Shown piece after piece: positions 1-11,522 of a stretch of DNA of 64,000 nucleotides (positions within the stretch are counted from its first letter, which is position 1; each line of letters opens with the position of its first letter). The notes beneath the pieces were generated by a model, which was given only the letters and a program-made list of their open reading frames with translations, was not told the origin of the DNA and searched no databases. Source of the DNA: Pyropia haitanensis (taxonomy: Eukaryota; Rhodophyta; Bangiophyceae; Bangiales; Bangiaceae); assembly GCA_008729055.1 (NCBI GenBank), contig SDUX01000008.1:2790001-2854000 (forward strand), in the 5' to 3' direction. The position numbers and the translations under genes are program-made.

Positions 1-286
1 TACCCTCCTGGATGGGGCAGCGGCGGTCCTCAAGAGGCGGCCTCGCGACTGCCGGCTGCGCCGTGTCTCTGCCGAGACGTCGCAGCAGCCGCAGCGGTGG
101 AGTGTCACCGGCTCGGCCGCTACTTGAGGGTGCCGCTGCGACGGCTTGGTGCTCGGCTGGCGGTCGCCTCTCTCCCTCCCCCCCGACCCCCGTGCCCCCT
201 CCCATACAACCCCCCCGGCCCGCTCCCCCCTCGCCCCCCTCCTGGCGCCCCCCAGTCTCCCCCCCTCTCCCTCTGCGCCCGTCGCC
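1..286 (+). other. Leader region of the NADPH oxidase gene
   Basis: There is no recognisable coding unit here. The last ~110 bases before the ATG at 287 are C-rich and purine-poor, the same kind of pyrimidine-rich leader seen before several other genes in this window. The frame stays open upstream of the ATG, but the residues are low-complexity proline and serine and do not look like protein. Confidence 0.5.
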
Positions 287-2763
287 ATGGACCAGACCTT
301 CACCCACATCAACCGTGCGGAGGAGGTGGACCTGGCCGACGCGTCGGGCCGGTCGAGCCGCCTCCGCCTCGCCGCCGCCCGCCTCGAGTGCTACCTCGGG
401 CACTATGGGGCGGCGCTGACGTGGGCGGCGGTGCTCTTTGGCGGCAACTTTGTCGTCTTTGCCCGCGCCGCGATCGCCGAGTACTTTCGGCAGGCCGGCG
501 CGGAGCCTTGGCGGCGGGCGTGGATCCCGCTCGCACGCGGCGTGGGCGCGCTGCTCAACCTCAACTCGGCGGTGGTGCTGCTGCCGGCGGTGCGGGTGCT
601 CGTCGACTACCTGCGGCAGAGCAGCGTCAACCTGGTGCTGCCGCTGGACCACGCGATGCCCTTTTTCCACAAGGTCGTTGCGTGCGTGTTGCTCGGCGGC
701 GGCACCTTCCACGGCCTCGTCCAGTCGGCGGCGCTCGCGACGGCGCCCGCCGCGCATCCAATGGCGGGGCTGCTCTTCACCACTGGGTGGCTGCTGGTGC
801 TGGCGGTCGCGGCGATGCTGACCACCGCGTGGAGCCGCTGCCGGCAGCGGTACTTTGAGGTCTTCCAGGCCACCCACGCGGTCGGCGCACTGACCTACTA
901 TGCCGCCCTCCTCCCGCACGGCATGCACCAGGGGCGCCACGTGACGTGGATGTGGGTGGCGGGGCCGCTGCTCCTCTACGCCATCGACCGGCTGGTGCTG
1001 CGCAACAGCCACAGTCGGCGGGTGTTGGTCGCCCTCGACCGCACCCACACGGAGGTCGTGTGCAACGGGACGGTACTCAAGCTGGCCATTGACACGCCCT
1101 TTCCCTTCCGGCCGGGCCAGTACGTCCGCATCCGCGTGCCGTCCATGAGCCGTCAGTGGCACCCGTTTACGATCGCGTCCGCGCCACACGAGGCGCAGCT
1201 GCTGCTGTATATCCGGCGCCACGGGGAAGGCCAGTGGACGGCGCGGCTGCACGACCTGGTGGCGGGCCTGAGCGACCGGCGGCGGGCGGGCGACGGCGGC
1301 AGCGTGGAAATCCTGATCGAGGGGCCGTTTGGCGCGCCGTCGGAGCACGTGGGCCAGTTTGAGCACGTCGTCCTGTTTGCGGGCGGCGTCGGCGCCACCG
1401 TCTACGTGTCGGTCGTCAAGGCGATTCACCACTTTATGGAGGGCCAGCGCGCGACGGCCAAGGCAGAGGCGGCCGCCGCCGCCGCCGCCGACGATGCGAC
1501 GCCGTCCGGCACCCCCTGGGCGCAGGGCGGGCGCCGCCCGGCGGGCGTCGGCGGCAGGGGGTACGGCTCCCCCGCCCAGCCAGGCCGGGCGGCAGTCGGG
1601 GGGCGGCCGGGCGCACACCCGCTGACGTCCCCCACCCGCCGGAGTGGTGGGGCGGCGCGCCGCGGCGTGATCGCAGACGGAGAGGACAGCCCGTGGCACC
1701 CGTCGTTCAACGATGACGGCGGTAGCCACGGCTGGGGGGACTCGCCGTCCAGCGCCGGCGGCGACAGCGGCCCCGACATTTCGCCGACGCAAGCGCGGCT
1801 GTACCTGCTGCTGTACAGCGTAACGATCAACTTGGCACTCCTGTGGGCGCTCCTGTTGCGGGTGCTGCTGCTGGCCAGCTCCTACGCCGTCGCCGTCGAC
1901 GCGGTTGACGCGGACTTCCGCCCCGTCATGCTGCCGTTTACCAGCGTCGGGCAGGTGGCGGTGGACACCCTCCTCGCGGGTGCCATCCTCGCCACCCTCC
2001 TCGCGTCGGTGGCGGTGGAGGCGTCGCTGCTGGGCGTGGTCGCCACGTTCCAGCCCGCGTCCAAGGGCCTCCCGCTGGCGGCGCTGCTCGCGTCTGCCGC
2101 CATCGCGACCGCCATTGACGGGGCGGTGCTGGCGGGGGTGCCGCCGCTCGGCGGCGACGGCCCCTCCTCCCGCATGGCGTGGGAGGTGGCCAACCTCACC
2201 AACGGGGCGGTGCTGGCGGTGAGCCTCGCGACCCGCCTCGCCCGCGTCATTGGCGGGCGCGTCGCGCTAGCCACCCACCGCGGCAACCGGGCGGCGCACC
2301 TGCGGAGCGTGGACTTTTTTTGGACGGCCCCCACCGCCGCGGACGACGCGTGGGTGATGCACGAGCTCGACCGCGCCATCCTCCGCTCCACCCCCGTCTC
2401 CCTTCACCGCTTCCTCACCCGCCACAAGGGGATCTTTGTCACGCGCGCGTGGCCGACCAAGAAGCTGGTCACGACGCTCGGCCGGCCCGACATTGAGGCG
2501 GAGCTCCGCACCCTCGTCGCGGGCCTCCCGTCGGGCGCGACGGTGGGCGTCTTTTTTTGCGGCCCGTCGGCGATGGGCGAGAGCATCCGCCGGGCGGTGA
2601 TGGTGGTCACGTCCGAGAGCCTCGTGGCGGCCATGTCCACCTCTGAGGCGCCGTCGGGGCTAGTGCGACTGCTCGCCGCGAGCTCCCCGGGGGGGACGGG
2701 GCGGGGGGGGGAGGGTACGGCCACAACGTGCGCCTCATCTTTCGGAAGGAGGTGTTTCTGTAA
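287..2763 (+). CDS. NADPH oxidase (Nox/Rboh family), red-algal type with extra membrane helices
   Basis: This predicted flavocytochrome would carry electrons from cytosolic NADPH through FAD and two haems across a membrane to oxygen. The N-terminal half has the ferric-reductase membrane core. Haem-ligand histidine pairs stand 14 residues apart at His128/His142 and His197/His211. The FAD motif HPFTIAS starts at residue 292, and NADPH-site segments include GPFGA near 346, FAGGVG near 364 and FFCGP near the C-terminus. A low-complexity insert (about 385-500) and three or four hydrophobic segments (about 505-660) lie between the FAD and last NADPH parts, as described for red-algal Nox proteins. 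No EF-hands are present. The frame moves within G-runs at about 2693-2713, after which the family ending FRKEVFL runs into TAA at 2761; without the shift the frame runs on to 3214 as non-homologous residues. The ATG at 287 follows a pyrimidine-rich leader and starts the plausible protein. Confidence 0.85.
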
Positions 2764-3210
2764 GGGGATGCGGAGAGGGGGTGGTGTCTGGGAGCACGCT
2801 GCCTGCCACCGTGCCCCTGCTGGCACACCTGTCCACGTGCGTGGGGGACCCGCCTGTGCCCCTTGGACCAACCCTGACAACCACATCGGGGCGGCCGCCG
2901 CCAGAGTCTCCCCGCAGCGGCAAGGCCACGACGACGAGGACCGCGCGAGTGAGGCACCGTCGCTCTCGCTTCCGCCACTCATCGTGCTGTGGCAGGGGTG
3001 TGGGCGGCGATGGTGTCCCGGTCCACCAGCGCCGCCGCCACGAGCCGGCCAAGCGTCGGCCGCGTGCGTCTGGCGTCGGTGGGCGGACTCAGTCAGTCCA
3101 GGGGCTGAGCAGCGCGCTGGTGTGGACGTGAGCCCCAAGGATGCCCAACACAGGGCGGCAAAAAAAAAAAAAAACGTCAAGCGGGACCGTCCCAGCGAGG
3201 ACAACTCTGT
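2764..3210. other. Tail-to-tail gap between NADPH oxidase and PNO1
   Basis: This is the 3' flank shared by two convergent genes. It contains an A-run of 14 at about 3161-3174. The open frame across it is only the read-through of the shifted oxidase frame. I see no gene. Confidence 0.5.
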
Positions 3211-4199
3211 CTAGAAGCGCTCATTGAGACGTGCGGCCACGTTCTTCAGCTTATTGTACACCTTGCCCGGTGGCGCGCCGAGGATGAGGCTCACCACCGC
3301 GTTCCGCGCGAGCCGGATGTTGGCAAACGAGCCGAGGATGTGAATCTTGGTGTCCGCGACGACCAGCCGCGTCTTGGTCGCGTTCTCAATCGCGTACTTG
3401 GTCCGCCCGTCCTTGCCCGCGATGCGGCCAATGGCGCGGGACTGGTGGTCCCCCTTGAGCATCCGCACGTCGCCCACCTCAAACGTCTCCAGGTACAGGT
3501 CGTCGAGCCGGATGAGCGCAATCGCGTCGGCGACGGAGAAGCCGAGGATGAAGCCGCGGACAAAGTCGGCCCCTTTTTGGAGCGCCCCCGCGTCTTCGGT
3601 GTAGGGAGACGTCTTGAGCTCCACCGTCCGCGAGCGGGTGTTCATCCGCACCTGCAGCTTGAGCTGCTGTACCAGCGGCTCATAGATGGACATCCACTGG
3701 GCCTGCAGTGGGGAGTAGCGGTGGGGGGGGACGGGGACCTTGCGAAAGCTCGCACGGCCGCGCTGTAGTTCAGATAATAAAACAGAGCAGAAACCGAGAG
3801 CGTGGAGAGCGGCCAACACACGAACGTCGAGTAACAACGTGAAGCAACGGCGTGGAAAACGATGTCAGAAACGGTACACACGAGGGAAGAACAACAAGTG
3901 CTCCAGTCAAAAAAAGAAAAAAAACTCGACCAGATGCCAACAGGGTTCCACCCACACCAACGTACTGGTAGTGCCTTGCCAGACAGGGCAGGGAACTGGG
4001 GCTTTGGTGGCAGCGCCACGGTGTTGATGGCGCTCGGGGGGCCAACAGCGCCAGCAGTACTCTTAGAACCACCACCACCAGCAGAAGGACCTGCTGACGA
4101 TGCGGCACCCGCTGAAGAGCCCCCCGCAGCACTCTCGCCGCTGCCGGCTGACGCAGCTGCGCGGGACGGCCCGGAAGCTCCAGGCACGTGGTCCTCCAT
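3211..4199 (-). CDS. PNO1: PNO1/DIM2, KH-domain factor for small ribosomal subunit maturation
   Basis: PNO1 (Dim2) is a nucleolar and cytoplasmic KH protein that binds near the 18S rRNA 3' end and works with the NOB1 endonuclease and the dimethylase DIM1. Two exons are visible: 4199-3966 (78 residues, Ala/Gly/Ser-rich) and 3762-3211 (183 residues). They are separated by a 203-base intron with GTACGT donor and CTACAG acceptor, joined in phase 0. The product of 261 residues matches the usual family length of about 250-275. The second exon begins just before the family signature FRKVPVPPHRYSPLQ, continues with KLQVRMN, and carries the C-terminal KH region with GRIAGKDGRTKYAIEN and the HILGSFANIRLAR segment. 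The ATG at 4199 is the only start that gives a sensible first exon. The 3' end faces the oxidase gene. No frame break is needed in this gene. Confidence 0.92.
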
Positions 4200-4856
4200 G
4201 GCCAAACGCAGAGAGGAGGTGGAGAGGGCAGGCCGCAACAGAGATGAGGAAGGTGGGTGGGCTGACGGGGGTTTAAGAACGACAGGGGTGGCGTAGAGAG
4301 TGTCGGCTGGTCGCGAGGAGTCGTAGGCGGCACGGGCTTGCCGGTGACTTGGTCGTGGGCGCCAGCGGGCGGATGGCTGGCCGATGTCACAACGACTGGC
4401 GCCGCCGGCGTCCTTCAAGAACAACAACAGCAAGCGCAAGAAGTACATATGGATGGAGGAGCCATCACGTGAGCTTAGACAAGTTACTATGAAAATGCAA
4501 AGAATTCTTCCACACACGTGTTCCTGCCGCGTGCAACTCTTTAAGCTATTTCCAATGTCACTCCTTGTTAGTCCCTCATTCCAGGTCCACCGTCGTCGTC
4601 GGTTGCGGCGGAAGACGGAGCGGCAGTTGCCTTCGTGGTCCATTCTTGGCGGCCGTTCCCTTCTCCATGCCGGCTCGCTGGCTAGCACCAGCTGGCGCCC
4701 ACCCTTCTCCCCTCCCCGCCCGCCCCCTGCTGCGGTTGGGCCGTTGCGACACGGTGTTCCGCCCAGGGGTATGCGCTGCCGCCGCCGCCGTTGACCACGC
4801 CGCGTGGTTGCTGCGGTCCTGCGCTTCCCTGCCACGCCCCCCCCCCTCCCCCCGTC
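4200..4856. other. Divergent promoter region of PNO1 and the DEAD-box gene
   Basis: This head-to-head intergenic stretch is less GC-rich than its flanks, with an AT-richer core at about 4380-4560, as expected of a shared promoter. It ends in a C-rich leader just before the ATG at 4857. No TATA box or RNA gene could be assigned. Confidence 0.45.
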
Positions 4857-5280
4857 ATGAACTTTGACCTCAACCTCACCGGCGCCGGCGCGGCGGTGCC
4901 ATCCCCCCCCCCCGCCGCGCCGCCGTCGCCGCAGGCGCCGTCAAGGGCACCTGGAAGGCCCGCCGGCAGGCGGTCAAGGCCGCCCGCAAGGCCGTCGCCG
5001 CGCGCGCGCCGCCGGGCCCGCCGCCCGCCGCCCGCGCCGCGGCCGCCACGGCGACGGCGGCGACGGCGACGGCGGCAGCAGCCGCAGCAGCGTCCGCAGC
5101 CGCGGCGCCACCGCCACCGCCGGGGGTACTGGCGGCCGCCCGGGCGGCCGCCGCGGGGCCGCCGCCCGTCTCCATCCTGCGCGGCGGCGGCGGCGGCGGC
5201 GGCGGCACGGCGGCGGCGGCGCGGTCGCCCGGCCGGGCGGTGCGGCTGGGGGGTGAGGCGGGCGCGACGCCCACGCGGCT

Positions 5281-5311
<31 letters not shown>

Positions 5312-6646
5312 CCGTCAGCCGCCGCGGGGGCGGCCGCCGCGGCGGCGGCGGCGGTGCCGCAGCCGCGGCTGCCCGCCCCTCTCGGCGCCGGCATCATTCC
5401 ACCTCCGCGTGGCAGCCGTCCGCCCCTGCTGCGCCGCCGCACGGCGGCGGCGGCGGCGGCGGCGGAGGGCGCGGCGGGGGCGGGTAGCGGCGGCGGCGGT
5501 GGCGACGGCGGCGCGGCCGCCGGCGGCGCGGCCGCCGCCGCCAGCCGGCCACCGCTGGTGCGGCGCGGCGGCTCGGCGGCGGCACCGCCGGCGGCGGCGC
5601 CAGTAGCGGCGGCGGTGGAGCCGGCAGCGACGCCGGCGGCGGCGGTGTCGGCGACGCCGCCCCCGCCGCGGCCAATGACGGCGGCGCCCCGCAAGCGGCG
5701 GCCGCCCGACGGCGACGCGGCGGCGGCCGCGGCGGCTGACGACGCGGCCGGCCGGCCGCGCAAGCGGCTCGCGGCGGCCGCCCGCGAGCGCGCGCGCGCT
5801 CGCACCGCCGCCGACGCCGCCGCGCTGCCGCCGCCGCCGCCCGCCCACCGCGCCGCCGCCGTCGCGCCGTCGCCGCCGGCATCCCCATCCCCGCCACCGC
5901 CGCCGCCGCCGCGGCCGCCGCTGCCAGACGGGGACGGCGCCGCCGCGGCGGCCGTGGCGGGTGGTGCCGCGGCCGGCGGGGGCGGCGGCGGCCGGCGGCG
6001 GCCGGCGGCCGGCGCAGAGGGGCGGGCCGCTCGGGGGGGGGTGCCGCCGCCGGCGGCGCGGGCGGTGCCGCCGCGCCCGCCGCGGCGGCCGCGCCGGCCC
6101 CGGCCGCCGCCGCCGCCGGCCGCTCGCGGCGGGCGGCCGCGCCGGCCGCCACGGCCGGCCGCGGCCGGCCGGCCAAGGCGCGCGGCGGCGGCGGCGCTGC
6201 CGACGGTGGTAGCGGCGGCGGCGGCGGCGGCGGCGGTGGTGGTGGTGGCGGCGGCGCGCGGCGCGGGCGGTCGGCGTCGCCCGACCCCGCCGGCGAGCAC
6301 GGCGCGGCGCTCGCCGCCGCGACCGCCGCGCTCGTTGGCCCCGCCGCCGCCGCGGCCGTCGACGGCGGCAATGGCGGCGTCGCCGCGGCGGCCGCCACGC
6401 CGGCGGCCGCCGCCACGCCGGCCGACGCGGCGCTCTTTACGCCCGGCGACGCCTTTGACGCGATCGGCTTGTGGCCGTCGCTGGCGCGCCACGTGACGCT
6501 GCGGATGGGCCTCAGCGCCCCGACGCGGGTGCAGGTGGCGGTCGCGGCGGCGCTCATCCCTCGGGGGGGGGGGTGGGGGGGGGGGCGGCGGCCGTGCCCG
6601 ACGCGGCGGGAAAGGGGCCCCCCGGGGAGCCGCCGGCGCACCAGCT

Positions 6647-6680
<34 letters not shown>

Positions 6681-9090
6681 ACGGCTCGGCTATGGACGTG
6701 GACGGGTCGGCCGCCGCGGCCGCTGGTGCTGGCAGGCGGATGGATGTGGACGCGGGCGATGCCGGCGGCGGCGGCGGCGGCGACGCCGCCGCCGCCGCTG
6801 CCACGGCCGCGGCGCCGCGGGACGTGTTGGTCCGGTCGCCCACCGGCACTGGCAAGACGCTCGCGTACCTCCTCCCCATCGCGCACGGCCTGCTGACCCA
6901 CCGGCGGCAGCTGACGCGCGCCGACGGCACCATCGCGCTGGTGGTGGTGCCGACGCGGGAGCTGGTCGCGCAGGTCTCCGCCGTCGCCGCCGCCCTCCTC
7001 CGCCCCTACCACTGGCTCGTCGTTGGCGCCGTCACCGGCGGCGAGATGCGCAAGGCGGAAAAGGCGCGCCTCCGCAAGGGCGTCACGCTGCTCGTCGCGA
7101 CGCCGGGGCGGCTCGTCGACCACCTCCGCAACACTGCCGCGTTTCGCTACGACGCTGTCCGGTACCTTGTCGTCGACGAGGCGGACCGGGTGCTCGACGG
7201 GGGGTTTGAGGACGACGTGCGGGAGGTGCTGCGGAGCTTGGACGCCAGGCGGGGGGGGGGGGTGGGGGGGCGCGCCAACGTGCTGCTCTCCGCGACGCTC
7301 ACCGCGGACGTGCAGCGGCTGGCGCGCGACGCGCTGCGGGACCCGCTGCTCGTCGCGCTCGACGCGTCGGCGAGGGACGCGAAAATGCCGGCCGGGGAGG
7401 CGGGTGGTGGTGGTGGCGGCGGCGGCGGCGGCGGCAGCGACGGCGGCAAGGACGGAAAAGGCGGCGGTGCTGCGGCCGCCACCACCGAGGGGGGGGCTGC
7501 GGGCAAGGCCGGCGACGGCGGCAAGGCGGTGGCCCGCCGTTTTGACCTCCCCGCGGGCCTCCGCCACCACTACTGCATCGTCGAGCAAAAATACCGGCTG
7601 CTGTCGCTGGTCGCCCTCCTCCGCGCGCGCACGCTCGCCGCGAGCAGGGCGGTGGCCACGGCGGCGGCGGCGGCGGCGGCGACGGCGGCGGCGGACGGCG
7701 ACGGCGGCGCGGCGCCCGACCCGCCGCCCGCGGCGCGCATCATGGTCTTCTTCTCCTCGTGCGCGTCGGTGGACTTTCACCACGCGCTGTTTACCAAGGC
7801 AGTGCTGCCGGCCGAGCTGGCCGGCGGCGCCGCCGCCGCCGCGGCGCCGGTGCCGCTGCTGCCCGTCCCCGTCCAGCGGCTGCACGGGAACCTGCCGCAG
7901 GCGACGCGCGTGCGGTCGCTCGCCGCCTTCCGCGCCGCCCCCGTCGCGGTGCTGCTGTGCACGGACGTGGCGGCGCGGGGGCTGGACGTGCCGGCCGTCG
8001 CGCTGACCGTCCAGTACGACCCGCCAACGGGCGGCGGCGGGGGTGGCGGCGGCGGCGGCGGCGGCGGCGACGGCGGCGGCGGCGGCGGTGGCGGTGGTGG
8101 CGGCGGCGGGGACGCCGGGGAGCTCGCCGACTATGTGCACCGGGTGGGCCGCGGCGGCCGCCTCGGCGTCGCCGCCGACAGCCTCCTCTTCCTCCTCCCC
8201 GCCGAGCGCGCGTACGTGGGCGCCCTGGCCGCCGCGGGCGTGGCGCTCGTGCAGGTGTCGGCCGACGCGGCGGTCGCGTCGATGGCCCCCCCCCGGGACC
8301 GCCCGTCGGCCGCCGCCGCCGGCGGCGACGCGGCCGACGCGGCGCGGCGGGTGCGGCGGGCGGCGCGCGTCGTGACGGCGGCGCTGCAGCCGGCGCTCGA
8401 GGCGGCGGTGGCGGGGAGCGCCCGCCTGGCCGCCGCCGCCACCGACGGCTACCGCGCCTACTGCCGCGCGTACGCGACGCACGGGCGGGAGGTGCGGCAC
8501 GTGTTTCACGTGCGGTCGCTGCACCTGGGGCACGTTGCCCGCGCGTTTGCGCTCGCGGCGGGGCCCGCGGCGGTTGGCGCGGGGGGGGGGGGGGAAGCAA
8601 GACCCCGGCGGCCGCTGGTGCCGCCGCCCGGAGGGGGCGGGGGGGGGTGGCAAACGACCCGGACGGTGTGGATGCCAGCAGCGACAGCGGCAGCGACAGC
8701 GACAGCGACGGGGGGGGGGGGGGTGGCGTTGCGTGGCGGGGGGAGGGCGGCCGCCGCGTGGTGCCGTCCCGCCGGTGGGCCGACGGCGGCCGCGCGGGTG
8801 GCGCCAGCGCCGCCAGCGGCGGCGCGCGCGGCGGCGCGCGCGGCGGCGGCGGCGGCGGTACGGGTGCGGGTGCGGGTGGCGGGGGTGGTGGCGGTGGCGG
8901 CGGCGGCGGCGGCGGCGGCGGCCGGCCGCGGCGGCCACCGCCGGCGGGCGCGGCGGCCGTTGCGCGCGCGATCGCCGCCGGCGGTGACCAGCCGTACAAT
9001 GACCCGTCGACGGCGCTCGCGCGGCGGCGGCGGGATGGCGGGCGCGGGCGGGAGGCGCTCAAGGAGATCGCGTCGGAGTTTGCGGCGTGA
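4857..9090 (+). CDS. DBP7: DEAD-box RNA helicase of the DBP7/DDX31 family
   Basis: DBP7/DDX31 helicases act in nucleolar 60S subunit assembly. The core shows a Q-motif region (FDAIGLWPSLARHV, about 6454), motif I PTGTGKT (about 6840), PTRELV, TPGRLVDHL, DEAD-equivalent VVDEADRVLD, SAT, and motif VI HRVGRGGR (about 8140). The diagnostic family tail, YRAYCRAYATH followed by HVFHVRSLHLGHVARAF, lies at 8450-8550, and the end is EIASEFAA. The N-terminal 1.6 kb and several inserts are Ala/Pro/Gly low complexity, making about 1,400 residues against 740-850 usual. The frame changes about four times, each near a homopolymer: C-run ~4904, G-run ~6030, G-runs ~6559-6585, G-runs ~8580-8650. The start at 4857 (MNFDLNLT) follows a C-rich leader. 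The family call rests on the tail as well as the helicase motifs. Confidence 0.85.
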
Positions 9091-9906
9091 GGGGGGGGGG
9101 CGGCGGTGTTTTTCGCGGAGGCGGGGGAGTCGCGCGCGAGGGGAGGGGGGGGGCGGGTAGGGGGTGTGGGGGGGCGCGGGGGGGGGGGGGGGGGGGGGGG
9201 GGCTGGGGGGGGGGGGTTGGCAGTGTGCGCGGGGGGGGGGGTGGTCCTGCACCGCCGCTGGGGTGTTTGGGCGGGTGGGCGGGGGCACGGCGGGGGAGCG
9301 GCGGCGCGCCGCGCATGGTCGGGGCGGCGACCCCGCGCGGGGGCGGCCGCCGCCCTGGCGGCGCGGGTGGGCTGGGAGGCGGGCGTGGGGCGGACGGCGG
9401 CGCCCCGCCCGCCGCGGTCGTCTGCCGCGTCCCCCCCTTTCACCACGTCGACGCGCGCCCCTCCACAGTCCGTCGTGACCCGCCTGGTCTGGCGGCACCA
9501 GCAACGCCCTTCTCACCAGCGCCCGCGCCCCGCGCTCCCCGACTCCCGCTCCACATCCGCCGGTGAAAACATGCACGCCGCTGCCGCCCCCGCTCCCCAT
9601 CGGCACGCCGCTCCTCTGCCCCGCGCACCCCCGCGCGTCCGCGCCACCCCACCGCCCTACCGAGGCGCCCCCCCAGCGCGCCGCCTCGCCTCCCCGCTCC
9701 ACCGCCCGCACACCCCCCCACCCCATCGCCGCCACGCACCCCGGCACCCGCGGCGCCGCCCCCGCACCCACCCCCCCCCCCGCGGCGGCGCCCCCCCCCC
9801 CCCCCCCCCCCCCCCGTCACCTCGCTCCGGCACCCCCTCGCCCCCCCCGGCACCCCCCCCCCCCCCCCCCCCCTCGGCGGCTTCCCCCGCCCCATATCCC
9901 GCTCAC
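9091..9906. repeat. Long G and C homopolymer tracts between genes
   Basis: This gap holds G-runs (25 G at 9178-9202 and more to about 9240) followed by C-runs (25 C at 9791-9815 and another at about 9863-9882). The switch from G-rich to C-rich lies near 9440. Further exons of the small minus-strand gene may lie here but cannot be placed. The G-rich strand could form quadruplexes. Confidence 0.6.
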
Positions 9907-10096
9907 CCTCCGCGGCCAGCTCCTCATTGTGCGCGGCAATCGCCACCGAGATGTCCGCCGCGGTCACCGCGTGGCGGTACTCGGTGCGCATGTCGGACGC
10001 GACGCCACGGCTGTAGGCCTTGCCCAGCGCGAGTGCCGCGGCGCCGGCGGCGAGGAGCAGCGCCATTTGGGCGTGGGCGGTGCGGGGGCGGGACAT
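9907..10096 (-). CDS. First exon of a small one-helix membrane protein, function unknown
   Basis: I do not recognise this protein. The ATG at 10096 opens a frame with a basic start (MSRPRTAHAQ), one hydrophobic helix (about residues 11-24, MALLLAAGAAALAL), then a polar segment rich in charged residues (YSRGVASDMRTEYRHAV, then AHNEELAAEG). Beyond that the frame runs into a G-tract and loses protein character. A GTGAGC donor right after GCGGAGG, at 9906-9905, suggests the exon ends at 9907 in phase 1. The following exon was not found. One candidate acceptor near 9492 would give a short Arg/Gly-rich tail, but nothing supports it strongly. A small mitochondrial or plastid membrane protein is possible. 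Confidence 0.45.
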
Positions 10097-10591
10097 GGTG
10101 GCGGGCGGGGGGGGGAGGGGGGGGGGTGGCCACCAGCACGTGGATTGGGGGGGGCCCGGAGGGGGGCGGTGCGGCGTCTGGTGCGCAGGGCCGCTCTGCA
10201 CAGCTGAAAAAGAGGGGGAAGGGGCCCTTCCGAGCTACCTTGACGTGGAAGCCGATACGGTCTTGGCAGAAGGCGGCGTCGGCTGCTTGGCGGGGGGAAC
10301 AACAGGGTGGAGAGGATGAGGGGGAGGGCAGCGGTGGGGGTGGGCGTGGCGCACTCGCCACCGTCCTCGCGCACAGACCCGAGCACGTCAAGCTTGGGTG
10401 TCTGGCTAGCCACGTGGTTTCCCCAAATCGACGGCCTTGGATCCGTGAGGACAAAGACATGGTCGCAAGTACGCCTCTTTCGCTCCAATCACGCAGTGTT
10501 GCGCCAGTCGGGTGTTGGAAAGCACTCTGCCATGGAACGGTGTCGTCTGCTCCGACCGGCGCGCCAGCCCAAACGGCCGCCGCCACCGCCG

Positions 10592-10622
<31 letters not shown>

Positions 10623-10629
10623 CGTCGTC
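10097..10629. other. Divergent gap before the Gemin6-like gene
   Basis: This region lies between two head-to-head genes. It has G-runs near 10108-10127, then a more balanced stretch (10190-10540) likely to contain the promoters, then CCG repeats. No gene is seen. Confidence 0.4.
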
Positions 10630-10903
10630 ATGGCCGCCCCCACCCCCCCCTCGCCCACGGCGGCAAAGGCGACAGGGGCACCAGCGGGGAGCGTCACCCC
10701 CCCCCCCCCCCCCCCCCCCGGCACCCCCGTCCGGGTGACCGTCCACGACGGCCGCGCCTTTGCCGGCACGCTCCTCGCGACCGACCCCGAGACGCGCTCC
10801 GTCGCGCTAGCCGCCCCTGCCGGCGGCCGCACGACGCTCATTGCCGGCCGCCACATTGCCGCCGTCCTCGCGACGGCGACGGCGGCGGCGACGGCGGCGA
10901 CAG

Positions 10904-10934
<31 letters not shown>

Positions 10935-11277
10935 GGCGGCGCCGCCGCCCAGCACCACCGACGCGGCCGCGGCGGCAACGTCCAAGAGTGCCGCGGCAGC
11001 GGCAGCGGCAACGGCAGCGGCGCCGGCGGCGGCGGCGGAGGAGGCGGCAGCGGCGGTGGCGGCCGACGCGGTGGTGGCGCGCCTGGCGGCGGCGGGCATC
11101 CCCGCCACCGCCGCCGGCGGCGGCGGCGGCGCCATCCACATTGGCGCCGCCGCCGCGGTGCTTGTCGGCCCGCCCTACGCGGCCGCGCAGGTGCGGTCAC
11201 CGTCGGCGGCGGTGCTGCTGCGGCTGCGGCGGGTGCTCGGGGAGGGTGGGTGGCGGGGGGGGGGCGCCCCCGCCTGA
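10630..11277 (+). CDS. Gemin6-like protein: Sm fold plus C-terminal AD-type domain
   Basis: The 215-residue product has an Sm-like N-terminal part (VRVTVHDGRAFAGTLLATDP, about residues 35-55, then GGRTTLIAGRHIAAVL). It also has a C-terminal part resembling the second domain of Gemin6 (VARLAAAGIPAT, then IHIG, VGPPYAAAQVRSPSAAVLL and a final basic helix). In animals Gemin6 pairs with Gemin7 in the SMN complex, which loads Sm rings on spliceosomal snRNAs. The linker is Ala-rich low complexity. LSM12, which has a similar Sm plus anticodon-binding-like layout, is the main alternative. The ATG at 10630 is the nearest one in frame. A C-tract (about 10691-10709) lies between it and the Sm fold, so the first residues could belong to another frame. 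Confidence 0.55.
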
Positions 11278-11521
11278 CGTCTGGCCGCTCGCGGCTGGCG
11301 GCGGCGGCGGCACTGGTGGCGGGTCGCGGGCGGCGGCGGGCCCGCCACGCGGGTGGCGGGGGGCTCGTGCGTCGCGGGGCTGGCGCGGCGCCCCTTGGAG
11401 GGGGGCGGGGAGGGGGGGGTGCTGTGCTGGCTGGCCGTCCCCCGCCGCCCGCCGCCCGCCGCCGCTGGTGCGGGCGTGGCGGGCGTGGCGGTGGCGCGGG
11501 GCCCCGCGGGGGGTGTGCGCG

Positions 11522-11522
<1 letters not shown>

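Noticed and set aside
2764..3214. Extension of the NADPH oxidase frame to 3214
   Set aside because: The family's C-terminal FRKEVFL lies in another frame and stops at 2763. The extension is unlike any Nox tail.
9178..9240. Telomere-like repeat
   Set aside because: The tract is a plain G homopolymer with interruptions, without a repeated T/G or T/A-containing unit.
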